This document shows, in pieces, positions 46,613 through 56,193 of a stretch of DNA of 64,000 nt. This DNA is from Closterium sp. NIES-65. Lineage: Eukaryota; Streptophyta; Zygnematophyceae; Desmidiales; Closteriaceae. Location: positions 1,203,501 to 1,267,500 of the forward strand of contig CANXME010000032.1 in assembly GCA_948144175.1 (NCBI GenBank). The letters are read 5' to 3'. Numbering within the stretch: position 1 is the first letter of the stretch; each line of letters starts with the position of its first letter. The notes under the pieces are model-generated. The model saw only the letters and a list, made by a program, of their open reading frames with translations. It was not told the origin of the DNA and did not search any database. A program made the translations under genes and the position numbers.

Positions 46613-46747
46613 TGTTGAGATAGAGGCGAGGAATGGATGCACTATGAAATGAAACAAGTACAAGTACCAACCCTAATTGGGTTGTACCCCATAAGGGCTA
46701 CCCCACTACAGCCTACAGTACATGCATCAGCTAAATATAATCTGACA
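46613..46747 (-). repeat. 3' LTR of J
   Basis: 135 bp, TGTTGAGATAG to TAATCTGACA on the + strand. Confidence 0.88.
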
Positions 46748-46979
46748 CACCCCCATAGGCAAAGTGGGGGAGAGCAAGGGGTCACAAGACCAGTCAAGCA
46801 AGACAAGCAAAGAGAAGCAAGCAAGCTCAGGGTGGATCTCAAGGATACCACACAAATTCCGAGCACAACGTCAAGGCCACAAGGCCAGTTCACATGCAGC
46901 AGAGCATATATATATAACAGTGCTAAACAAGCAAGAGCAAGGATATATATATGCAGCAGTACAAGCAAGGTCAAGAGGT

Positions 46980-49950
46980 AAGCAAGTGAGGCCCAGTGGG
47001 CACAAGGCCTAGCAGAGTGCAAAAGCGCTGATGGTCACGAGGCGGAAGTGCCTTGGTGAACACATCAGCAGTGTTGGCCTCAGTGGCCACGAAGCGTAGG
47101 CGAAGCTGACCACGCTGCTATAGCTCTCGAGCAAGGAAGTAGCGCAGAGCAATGTGCTTCGTCCTGTGCTCCAGTCTGTGCTCCTGACACAAGGCAATGG
47201 TTGCCTTGTTGTCGACGTACAGCACTGGAGGAGAACGAGGCCGCTCTCCAAGGTCAGTCAGCAGGTAGGTGAGCCAGCGAAGCTCCTGGGCAGCCATGGC
47301 CGTGGCGTAGATCTCAGCCTCACAACTGGAGCTGAGAACCGAAGAAGAGCGAGTAGAGTGCCAAGAGACAGAGCCAGAGCCAAGACTGAAGGTGTAACCC
47401 TGGGACGACCTCGGAGTAGCCTGGTCGTCAGCCCAAGAAGCGTCTGAGTGCCCAGTGAGCACAGGCCGCTCACGCCCTCCAAGCACTAGCCCCATGCTCG
47501 ACGTACTGCACAAGTAGCGCAACACCCTCTTAGCTGCATCCATGTGCTCCTTCCGGTGACGGCCGGGAGCGACATAGCGTGCTAAGATGCTGAGAGGGTA
47601 TGCGAGGTCAGGTCGAGTGCAGGTCATCAGGTACATGAGGCAGCTCACAAGCTCTGGATACGGACCACTCGACTCTACGGACTCATCCGAAGGCAGAGCT
47701 GAGAGCGAGTGTCCCGTAGGCAGAGGAGTGGACTGAGGCGAGGAGTACGTGAAGCCGAAGCGCTGAAGGACCTGCTGCACCATGTGTGACAGAGTCAGGG
47801 TAATGGTGCGGCGTGCTCTGTCCCGGGTGATCCGCAAGCCAAGATAGCTTGTCAGTTCACCCAGGTCTGTGCACGTGTGTCTCTTCTGCAGCTCGGACTT
47901 CACGTGGGCGAGTGCGGCAGTGTCCGCAGTGGCAAAGACCAAGTCGTCGACGTACACGAGGATGTAGAACGGCGGCAGCGAGGTGTCGGTGCGCAGAAAC
48001 AGCGACGGGTCAACAGTAGAAGGAGCAAACCCAAGAGCCGCAAGTGTAGTCCTCAGTGTGTCGTGCCACTCGCGCGGCGCCTGGCGGAGACCGTAGACTG
48101 GCCGTCGGAGGCTCCACTGGGTACCAGGAGGGAACGACCCAGTGAAGCCAAGAGGGCGGCGCAGCCAGATCTCCTCGTGCAGGCTGCCCTGCAGGAAAGC
48201 AGTGCTGAAGTCAAGAGAGTGTAGCTCGTAGTCACGCTGAGCAGCGACGTGCAGCAGAACCCGAAGAGTGGTCATCTTCGGGGTCGGGGAGAAGGTCAGA
48301 AAGAAGTCAACTCCCTGTCGCTGACTGAAGCCACGAGCCACGTAGCGCGCCTTGAAGACAGGCGGAGAACCCGGCGGCCGCTTCACCCTGAAAATCCACA
48401 TGCCACTGACGATGTTCGCCCCAGGTGGGGGAACCTCGTCGACGTAGGTGCCTGTGGACTTCCAGAAAGCCATCTCTGCGTCCATGGCTGACTGCCACTG
48501 AGAGGAGTAGGGACCGGCCATCGCCTCTGCGTAAGAGCGTGGGGTTGGGATGTCTAGAGCATCCGGGTCTCCCTCAGGGGCAACAAGCATGGACACGAGA
48601 TGGGGCAAAGCGGCGGCAAAGCACTGTAACTCCTCCTGCCTGTCCTCAAGGACGTCCGTGCCAAGAGCACAGTCACCCCCGACGGACGGAGGACAGGCAG
48701 ACGCAGACGCAGCAGACGCAGACGCAGCAGACGCAGACGCAGCAGACGCAGCAGACTCAGCAACAAGACTGGCAGCGTAGTCTAAACGACACGCAGCAGC
48801 AAAGTTGACCAGCTCAGCAACTAGGGCAGACGCAGCAGCGGACTCAAAGGAAGGGTCAGTGACAAGAGAAGCAAGAAGACGCGTGACAGTAGGACTGGCA
48901 GCACGGCGAGAGTCCGACTCCGGGTCGGCAAGTGGAGGAAGAGAAGACTAAGGAGGAGAAGGCAAAGGGGCACGCAGAGGAGCAGTGGACAGACGCAGAG
49001 ACATCTGGTGTGTGCCAGGAACAGGAGGAGGACGCTGACGCGAACCGCGACCACTAGGGCGAGCAGCTCGGACTGGCGACGCAGGGCGGGACGCAGGCTC
49101 ACGACGCTCAGCAAGACCTCCAGTAGGACCAGCGTAGGGAGAAGGAGAAGGCAGGGGAGAGGCGGGCTGTAACTGTGACTGCAACGGGACAGGCTGCGGA
49201 CACTCTACGGGAGGAGAAGGACCAGTGGAAGACGGGAGACCAAGAACCTGCTGAAGGAGCGGAACGAAGTACAGCCGAGGCCGCGCAGCACCGCCAGAAA
49301 CAGCAGGGACAGCACCAACACCTCCAGAGGCAGCACCAGCACCAGTAGCAGCTCCAACTCCAGCACCTCCAGCAGCGTCAGATGTACCCTCAGTAGGACC
49401 GACAGTCGTAGTCTCAGCGCCAGCACCCGCAGCAGCTCCAGCTCCAGAGGCACCCCCGGGCCCGGCAGCTCCAGTACCCTCAGTACGAGCACCTCCGGGA
49501 CCCGTGGTACCAGCTCCCTCGGCAGCAACAGAACCTCCAGCACCCGCAGCACCCCCAGCTCCAGCAGCTCGCCTCCAGCGCCGGGCAAACCACTCACGCA
49601 GCTCCAGAGGAGAAAGCGGCTCGCGGCGCGAAGAACGGTCTGGAGAACCACCAGGAACAGAGGCAGCAGGCGCAGCACTCCCAGACGCAGTACCCCCAGG
49701 CTCAGCACCTCCAGGCTCAGCACCCCCAGGCTCAGCACCCCCAGGCTCAGCATCCCCAGGCTCAGCCCCCCCAGTCCCAGCACCCCCAGTCTCAGCACCC
49801 CCAGGCTCAGCACCCCCAGTCTCAGCACCCTCATTCCCAGCACCCATAGGATCAGCACCCCCAGTCCCAGCACCCCGAGGCTCCGCACCCGCAGCAGCAC
49901 CAGAGTCACCAGTGACCTCGACAGGCTCGACCGCGTCTACCTGAGACACA
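46980..49950 (-). pseudogene. RT-RNase H and spacer region of copia J (fossil)
   Basis: Minus-strand spacer with GGAEPGG/GGTGGAEP repeats (about 49670-49900), then the pre-RT Pro/Ser region, RT (SSQWQSAMDAEMAFWKSTG near 48490, KARYVARGFSQRQGVDFF, YVDDLVFAT near 47940) and RNase H (SDASWADDQATPRSSQG near 47430). Closest to element F by sequence. Incomplete. Confidence 0.85.
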
Positions 49951-50375
49951 CCTGAAGGGGCAGGACCCTGAGGGGGGAGGGGGTCTACCGGGGGGGGACC
50001 TGGGACCAGGAAGAGGGGCGGCGGGGGGAGGGACGGAGTGCGGTAGGGGAAGAGCCGGTAGAGGGGACGGCGGGGCCGTCAGAGGGGACGGCGGGGCCGT
50101 CAAGCGCAGCGAAGGGGCCGATAGGGAGGGACGGCGGGGCCGTCGCAGGCGATCGCGGGGCCGCCAAAGGGGACAGCGGGGTCGCGAGGGGCAGAGGGGG
50201 GGGCGGCGCGCGACGCGGCGCGGCCGTCTAGGGGCGGCGCGACAAGGCCGCGGAAGTTGCGCGCCCCAAAAAAATCGCGGGCGGCTCGACGCGATCGGGC
50301 CGCCAAAGGAAAATAAAGGCCCAGCGCGATTCGGGCTAGGGCAGAGCGCGCTCCGGGCAGGACGAAATAGTGGGT

Positions 50376-50419
50376 GGGCCCTAGGAACAGTTCCCACTAG
50401 GGAACCTGCTCTGATACCA
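50376..50419 (-). promoter_or_regulatory. Primer site, stem-loop and GGGCCC palindrome of J
   Basis: Minus strand: TGGTATCAGAGC (50408-50419), GTTCCCTAGTGGGAAC (50390-50405), GGGCCC (50376-50381). Identical in layout to F. Confidence 0.65.
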
Positions 50420-50554
50420 TGTTGAGATAGAGGCGAGGAATGGATGCACTATGAAATGAAACAAGTACAAGTACCAACCCTAATTGGGTTGTACCCCATA
50501 AGGGCTACCCCACTACAGCCTACAGTACATGCATGAGCTAAATATAATCTGACA
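50420..50554 (-). repeat. 5' LTR of J
   Basis: 135 bp. One difference from 46613-46747. Confidence 0.88.
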
Positions 50555-50559
50555 CCGCT

Positions 50560-50897
50560 CTGCTGCAGCGTTGGCACGCCGTTGACCTGCTCCGTTGGCA
50601 GGTCACCTTTCTGCAGTGCTGGCGCGGCTCCTCTACGCAACGCTTGTAGGCAGTCGACCGAGCTGTGCTGGCGGTCGACCAGGCTAGCAGCAGGGTTGCT
50701 AGGTGCATGATGTAGTCATTGTTGTCATTGCTTGTTCCATGATTATGGAATTCCAACTTTGCTAGTCGAAACTCTTGCCGATTTCTCTTGTGAATGTGCA
50801 AGCACTAAGGAACCAAGCAAAGCTACAATCACCTCTAGTAGTTTGTGCCAACCCCGTAGTCTAGCTCACTACCATTGTAGAGTGATTTTCCGCAGCT
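50560..50897. other. Unassigned interior of the CACTA-like element
   Basis: GC-moderate start with GTCGACC/GGTCGACC motifs, then ordinary sequence. No gene seen. Confidence 0.45.
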
Positions 50898-51024
50898 TGT
50901 GTAGCATACAGTGGGGTACTATATAGCAAGTACAGCCCGAATTAGGGTCTGCTATATTAATCTCAACTACTGCTAGTGAAAATCCTCTTTCATGTTTCTT
51001 GATTCTTGCCTAGTATTCTTAACA
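50898..51024 (+). repeat. Probable solo short copia LTR
   Basis: 127 bp. It shares the internal layout of the short LTRs (CAGTGGGGTACT, AGTACAGCCCGAATTAGGG, then ending TTCTTAACA). No target duplication is evident and it has no partner in the window. Confidence 0.5.
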
Positions 51025-51601
51025 CATGTCTCTGCGACACGAGGTGTTGTTTCGACGTATGTTTATTTCAAATGTTAAGAGCATACTAGTAGCAATCACA
51101 GTGAAATTTGTGTAGGATCTGGCTTAAACCGGGCGCACAAGTATATAACACTATATTTTCGTCAGTATTTGTGATACTTGACGGGAATTAGAATAAGGGG
51201 ATCTTGGATCATAGAGATTAGTACCAGTACAACTCTCTCTCTTTCTCACACTCTCTTTCTCACACACACACACACACTCTCTCTCTCTCTCTAACGCTCT
51301 CTCTCTCTCTCTCTCTCCCCCCCCCCTCTCTCTCTCTCTATATATATATATATATCTATATATATATATATCTCCCTCTCTCCCCCTCTCTCTCTCTACT
51401 TGGAATGACATACACTGCGGTTTGGCGAAAAACGACATGTGGGACAAGTACATCATACTCTTGTTGACGGAAATTTGTTATTCGCCAATCAACATTATGT
51501 GGCAATCTATTGCAACGATTATCTCAGCAAATTATTTTTTAAGAGGAAAGACATATATATAGAGACATTTACGTTACACAATCAATGTTATTGTCTAAAT
51601 T
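51025..51601. other. Unassigned interior with microsatellites
   Basis: No gene. A compound microsatellite at about 51228-51400 consists of (CT)n, (CA)n, a C run and (TA)n blocks. Confidence 0.6.
51228..51400. repeat. Compound (CT)n-(CA)n-(TA)n microsatellite
   Basis: Alternating dinucleotide runs. The frame read from it on the minus strand (Arg/Glu repeats) is spurious. Confidence 0.9.
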
Positions 51602-51606
51602 CTCCA

Positions 51607-51731
51607 TGTCAGAATGTTCTTATCTAGCCTGTAGTGGGATGCTCTATAGGGAGTACAACTCTGTTAGGGTTTGCTATTTGTATCCCCATTCTTGCTAGTC
51701 AAGCCCCTCTACTTTTCTTCTAATTTTGTCA
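51607..51731 (+). repeat. 5' LTR of K
   Basis: 125 bp, TGTCAGAATGTTC to AATTTTGTCA. Confidence 0.88.
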
Positions 51732-52029
51732 TGCTATCAGAGCAGGTCGATCCCCTTGGATCGATCCTGTGGGTGGGTTACCACCACCTCGTTGCTTCCG
51801 CTGCAACTTCCACTTCTACTCTCTGTGCCGCACGCCCCGTGGCGTGCGGCAGTTTTTCTTCCCGCCGTGCGCCCCGAGGCGCGCGGCGGTTTTCTGCTCG
51901 CCGTGCGCCCCGAGGCGCGCGGCGGTTCTCTGCCCGCTGTGCGCCCTGAGGCACGCGGCGGGCTTCTGCCTCGTCGCTCGGCGCGTCGCCGTCGGGAGGC
52001 GCTGCGACGGGCGACGGGGACCCGCGCGC

Positions 52030-52362
52030 CGGCCCGTCGACGCCCGTGCGCCGCTGCCCCGGCTCGTCGACGCCCGTGCGCCGCTGCCCCGGCCCGTCGC
52101 CGCCCGTGCGCCGCTCGTCCCGGCCCCGCGCAGCTGCTCCGACCCGTCGCCGCCCGTGCGCCGCCAGCCCCGGCCCGTCGACGCCCGTGCGCCGCTGCCC
52201 CGGCCCGTCGCCGCCCGTGCGCCGCTCGTCCCAGCCCCGCGCAGCTGCTCCGACCCGTCGCCGCCCGTGCGCCGCCAGCCCCGGCTCATCGCCGCCCGTG
52301 CGCCGCTGTCTCGGCCCCACACCGCCCGTGCGCCGCCAGTCCCGGCCCCGGCCCCGCCTGCA

Positions 52363-52392
<30 letters not shown>
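52030..52392 (+). repeat. GCCCGTGCGCCGC repeats and a 29-base C run in K
   Basis: Imperfect repeats of CGTCGCCGCCCGTGCGCCGC, then a homopolymer of C at 52364-52392. The length of the homopolymer may be unreliable in the assembly. Confidence 0.8.
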
Positions 52393-52393
<1 letters not shown>

Positions 52394-53158
52394 TTTCCCG
52401 TCTCGCGTCGCGGCTCCCTCGGGGCCGCGGGAGGGGGGCGAGCGCCGCCCTCCCTTCTGCTGTCTGTCTTGGCGCCCTGGGCGGCCGCGCGTCGGTTCTC
52501 CGCCCTGCCTGAGTTAGGGTTTGGGGAGTGGCGAGTAGGGGGTGGCGAGTATGGGGGTGGCGGGTGTGTGGTCTCCCCTTCGCCTCCTCCTCCTCTGTCT
52601 CCCACTGCTGCAGCTGCCGCTGAGGGGGGTGGGTGTGTGGGAGTCGCTGGAGTCGTGCTAGGGGGTGGGGTGTGAGTAACCCTAGGGGTGCAGTAGGGGG
52701 TGTGTGCAAGGGGGGGTGAGACTGTTTGGGGAGCTGAATGAAGGATGCCGCTGTGTCGCTAGCAGCACCTGTAGTCCGGGGGCTTCGTCCGGTAGCTCAG
52801 TCGTAGCCAGCTGTGCCAGCCGCCCGTGGGTCCGTTGCTCGTCTGCCGCTACTTTAGCCGCGGGGCCAGTTACCCCTGTAGTCCGGAGGCTTCGTCCGGT
52901 AGCCGCTGTGCCAGTCTGCCTCCTGTTGCCCGTGTGTCTGCAGCTTCATCCGTCGCCTCCTATCTCCTTTCCTCTCACTCTCGCCTCCTCCTCCTCACTT
53001 GCCCTCTGCGATAGCCTCTAGCTTTGCTCATAATTCTTAACTTTAAACTATTGCTTCTTGAACTTGTGCTCAGAATGTGTGGTGACATTGTGATCCACCC
53101 TGAGCTTGTACTGCTTTGCTTGCTCTGCTGATTACACCCCACTTTGGCTATGGGGGTG

Positions 53159-53283
53159 TGTCAGAATGTTCTTATCTAGCCTGTAGTGGGGTGCTCTATA
53201 GCGAGTACAACCCTGTTAGGGTTTGCTATTTGTATCCCCATTCTTGCTAGTCAAGCCCCTCTTCTTTTCTTCTAATTTTGTCA
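53159..53283 (+). repeat. 3' LTR of K
   Basis: 125 bp. About 4 differences from the 5' copy. Followed by CTCCA. Confidence 0.88.
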
Positions 53284-53288
53284 CTCCA

Positions 53289-54570
53289 TGTATCCATACT
53301 ATGAAAGAGCATGACACTATTTCAGTCTGGAATGCTTAAAATACAACAGCAACTATGTATTTGAAAATTTACAGAAGTTATGGCTGAAATAAGTTTCACA
53401 AGGCTAAAACGACATATATTTGTTACAGTTTGTGATACTTTGTGGGAACAATAGGTTGGATCTTTATTACGCACGGTATAGTACCGAGTGTTATATAGTT
53501 TCGCATTTACTGTAAACTATTTGGGATGGTGAGGTAAGACAGGCCACCACATTGGTCATTCCAGCATATTCTAGCGAACACGTCATCGTAGATTTGTTCG
53601 ACAATTGGTGGATATCTACATCACACACCTTGTTGGCGAGTTGTATCGTTGTAATTGGTCCTTTCTCGTCGTCGCTTACTGGGCATCGTGGTGCTGAACT
53701 GTACATCTAGCGCACTTGCGCTTGATTACAGTCTACGTGCAGCTGCGCGATTGCTATACAGCAGCTGCGCAAGTTGCTGTAAATTCGCAGCTGCGCTGGT
53801 GCACTGCATCTGCGCATTTGTACAACTGCCAACTGCGCAGCTGCTGCAACTGCCAACTGCGTAGCTGCTGCGACTGCCATCAGCGCAAGTGCTGCAAGCG
53901 CCACCTGCGCGCCCTCCAGCGCTGGAAAAGCCTCCAGCGCACCCGCGACCTCCAGCGCTGTGGGACCTTCTTCCCCCTACCCACCCAGCAGAATCAACAC
54001 CCACTCTAGCCCATCATCCCTTCACCCTCACCTCGCGTCCCGTACCTCTCTCCTCTCTTCCCCGTTCACTTGGCATCGACTTAGTAGTACCTCCCTTACT
54101 GCCCCTTCTACGTTTTCCTCGGTTTCAGCTGCCCTCGACTACGCGACTCCTGCCTAATCCACTGTTTCCACCAGTCACTATGTCTATTATCAGGTACGCA
54201 GCTGTTAGTACTACTTGGTTTTGTGTTTGTGTTATGTCATTCATTTCTGGTAGTGCTCGTAATGACCTCTTTTGCGTTGCGTTTTCTCCGATGCAGATTA
54301 ATGCGGAAAAGTTTAGGAACACGTCCGGCTTGATAGTCATTTTTCGTGTTATCAACCAGAAAATTATGGAAAGTCGTTCGCATTTTATTTAGTTTTCATT
54401 TCGTTCCCTCTTTACCAACCAACTTCCTTTGTGTTTGATTTTGCAGACCACCACGTCAAGCTTTTTTCGATCTCGAAAGTCAAATTCTTCGACGCCATTG
54501 CACGTACGTATTTACGTGACCTGTTTTGTTTTTCTACTAACTACGCCATTTCGTTCCTTCTGCAGCAACA
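53289..54570. other. Unassigned interior of the CACTA-like element
   Basis: No transposase or other known domain recognised. About 53740-53960 has CAGCTGCGC-type short repeats. Splice-like sites occur (TATCAG|GTACGC near 54190, CTCCGATGCAG near 54295, TTCTGCAG near 54565), which could belong to a decayed spliced gene of the transposon, but no coding frame is convincing. Confidence 0.4.
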
Positions 54571-54594
54571 GTAAGTGTGGCTGCGTCCTGGACT

Positions 54595-54670
54595 GGAGCA
54601 GCAGTAGCACCAGGAGCAGCAGCAGCAGCAGCAGTTGCAGCAGCAGCAGCAGGAGCAGCAGCAGCAGGAG

Positions 54671-54757
<87 letters not shown>

Positions 54758-54771
54758 GAGAAGCAGCAGCC

Positions 54772-54802
<31 letters not shown>

Positions 54803-55185
54803 CAGCAGCAGCAGTTGCAGCAGGATCAGCAGCAGCAGCTGCAGCAGCAGCTGCAGCAGGATCAGTAGCAGCAGCAGCAGTTGCAACAGGATCAGCAGCA
54901 GCAGCAGTAGTTGCAGCAGGATCAGCAGCAGCAGCAGCAGCAGTTGCAGCAGGATCAGCAGCAGCAGCAGCAGTTGCAGCAGGATCAGCAGCAGTTGCAG
55001 CAGCAACAGCAGCAGCAGTTGCAGCAACAGCAGCAGCAGCAGCAGCAGTTGCAGCAACAGCAGCAGCAGCAGCAGCAGGAGCAGCAGCTGCAGCAGTTGC
55101 AGCAGCAGCAGCAGCAGCAGCTGTTGCTGCAGGAGCAGCAATAGCAGCAGCAGTTGCAGCAGCAGCAGCAATAGCAGCAGCACTT

Positions 55186-55216
<31 letters not shown>

Positions 55217-55221
55217 CAGTT

Positions 55222-55306
<85 letters not shown>

Positions 55307-55342
55307 CAGTTGCAGCAGTTGCAGCAGCTGCAGCAGCAGCCA
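54595..55342. repeat. Long interrupted (CAG)n trinucleotide tract
   Basis: About 750 bp of CAG/GCA units with occasional TTG, GAT and AGT interruptions. All six frames are open or nearly so, as poly-Gln, poly-Ala, poly-Ser or poly-Leu. I do not annotate a protein. Confidence 0.92.
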
Positions 55343-55854
55343 AGATTTTTTTATTTTTTTTTTTAATGTTTTGGCACCACATTTTGTTTAGGCACATGAT
55401 GTCATGCTTCTGTATCATTTATTGAGTTTTGTATGTTCTGCAACGTTTTTATACGATTCGTACAACAATCACTTAGCAATACCGTGTCGTGTAATAGAAT
55501 TATGAGCAATTAAAAACATATGATGTAAATCATCTTTATGATAAATATTAGATCGTCGGTTTTATGGCCGAAATCATTAATAAAAAATATAAACGAAACA
55601 TGATTAGAAAGAATGCAGTGTACTGAGTCTACAGTTCATTCATTTATCTAAATTTTTGTTGGGGAATCTCGTTTCGACCGAAGCGCGATTGTGATGGAAA
55701 TCCGCCGGAAACTGTGTCTGCTTTTCATCGGAAATCATGGAGTCTCTCCGAGATGGAAAACCGACGGAAAATTCAGTGACAATACCAGTGCGCCACTCGT
55801 TGGAAATCCGTCGGAACAAGTTGAGAGTTGTCCGACGGATTTCCGTTGGTTGAA
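55343..55854. repeat. AT-rich segment and right subterminal repeats
   Basis: 55343-55650 is AT-rich and non-coding. About 55660-55855 has repeats of GGAAATCC(G/C)(C/T)CGG and CCGACGGATTTCC in both orientations, the counterpart of the left subterminal region of the CACTA-like element. Confidence 0.65.
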
Positions 55855-55859
55855 CAGAA

Positions 55860-55989
55860 TGTGAAAGGAATGAACAGGAATGAATTGACAAAGTCAGAGT
55901 TGGGTACAAATACAACCCTAGCAAACTGTACCCCATATGTGCTACCCCACTACAGCCTACAAACATGCATCAGCTATAATAATCTGACA
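55860..55989 (-). repeat. 3' LTR of H
   Basis: 130 bp, TGTGAAAGGAATG to TAATCTGACA on the + strand. Confidence 0.95.
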
Positions 55990-56001
55990 CACCCCCATAG
56001 G
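55990..56001 (-). promoter_or_regulatory. Polypurine tract of H
   Basis: CCTATGGGGGTG on the minus strand, directly before the 3' LTR. The same sequence is in E, F and J. I and K have GGCTATGGGGGTG. Confidence 0.8.
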
Positions 56002-56193
56002 CAAAGTGGGGGAGAACAAGGGGTCACAAGACCAGTCAAGCAAAGCAAAGCAAGCTCAGGGTGGATCACAAAGTCACCACACAGTCCGAGCACAAGAGCA
56101 AGGCCAGAGGCCAGTTCACATGCAGGAGTACAGACATATATATAAAACTAGACAAGCAAGAGCAGGTATATATATGTCAAAGTACAAGTAAAG

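Larger units (their letters stand above)
46613..50554 (-). mobile_element. Shortened Ty1/copia element J
   Basis: Minus-strand copia derivative of 3.9 kb. LTRs 46613-46747 and 50420-50554 (135 bp) differ at one site. Flanks CCACT and CCGCT are a duplication with one difference. Primer site at 50408-50419, stem-loop GTTCCC/GGGAAC at 50390-50405, GGGCCC at 50376-50381, purine tract at 46748-46759. It carries the leader, the Ala/Gly spacer, RT and RNase H. gag, protease and most of integrase are absent. Broken, but the LTRs say it moved recently, so it was probably carried by proteins of a complete relative. Confidence 0.9.
51607..53283 (+). mobile_element. Non-coding LTR element K
   Basis: LTRs 51607-51731 and 53159-53283 (125 bp, about 4 differences), exact duplication CTCCA (51602-51606, 53284-53288), primer site TGCTATCAGAGCAGG from 51732, purine tract GGCTATGGGGGTG at 53146-53158. 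Only 1.4 kb of interior: GC-rich GCCCGTGCGCCGC repeats (about 52030-52340), a 29-base C run, and a 3' module homologous to that of I. No gag or pol. I and K form one non-coding family. Confidence 0.88.

Noticed and set aside
51726-52709. Arg/Ala/Pro-rich frames of 210-300 residues in element K
   Set aside because: GC-rich repeat frames open in several readings. No conserved motif.
53289-54570. A spliced transposase gene in the CACTA-like interior
   Set aside because: Splice-like sites exist but no catalytic block or family motif could be recognised, so only an unassigned region is reported.
54512-55425. Long frames of poly-Leu, poly-Ala, poly-Ser and poly-Gln on both strands
   Set aside because: All come from one CAG tract that is open in nearly every frame. 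No flanking domain or preferred frame.
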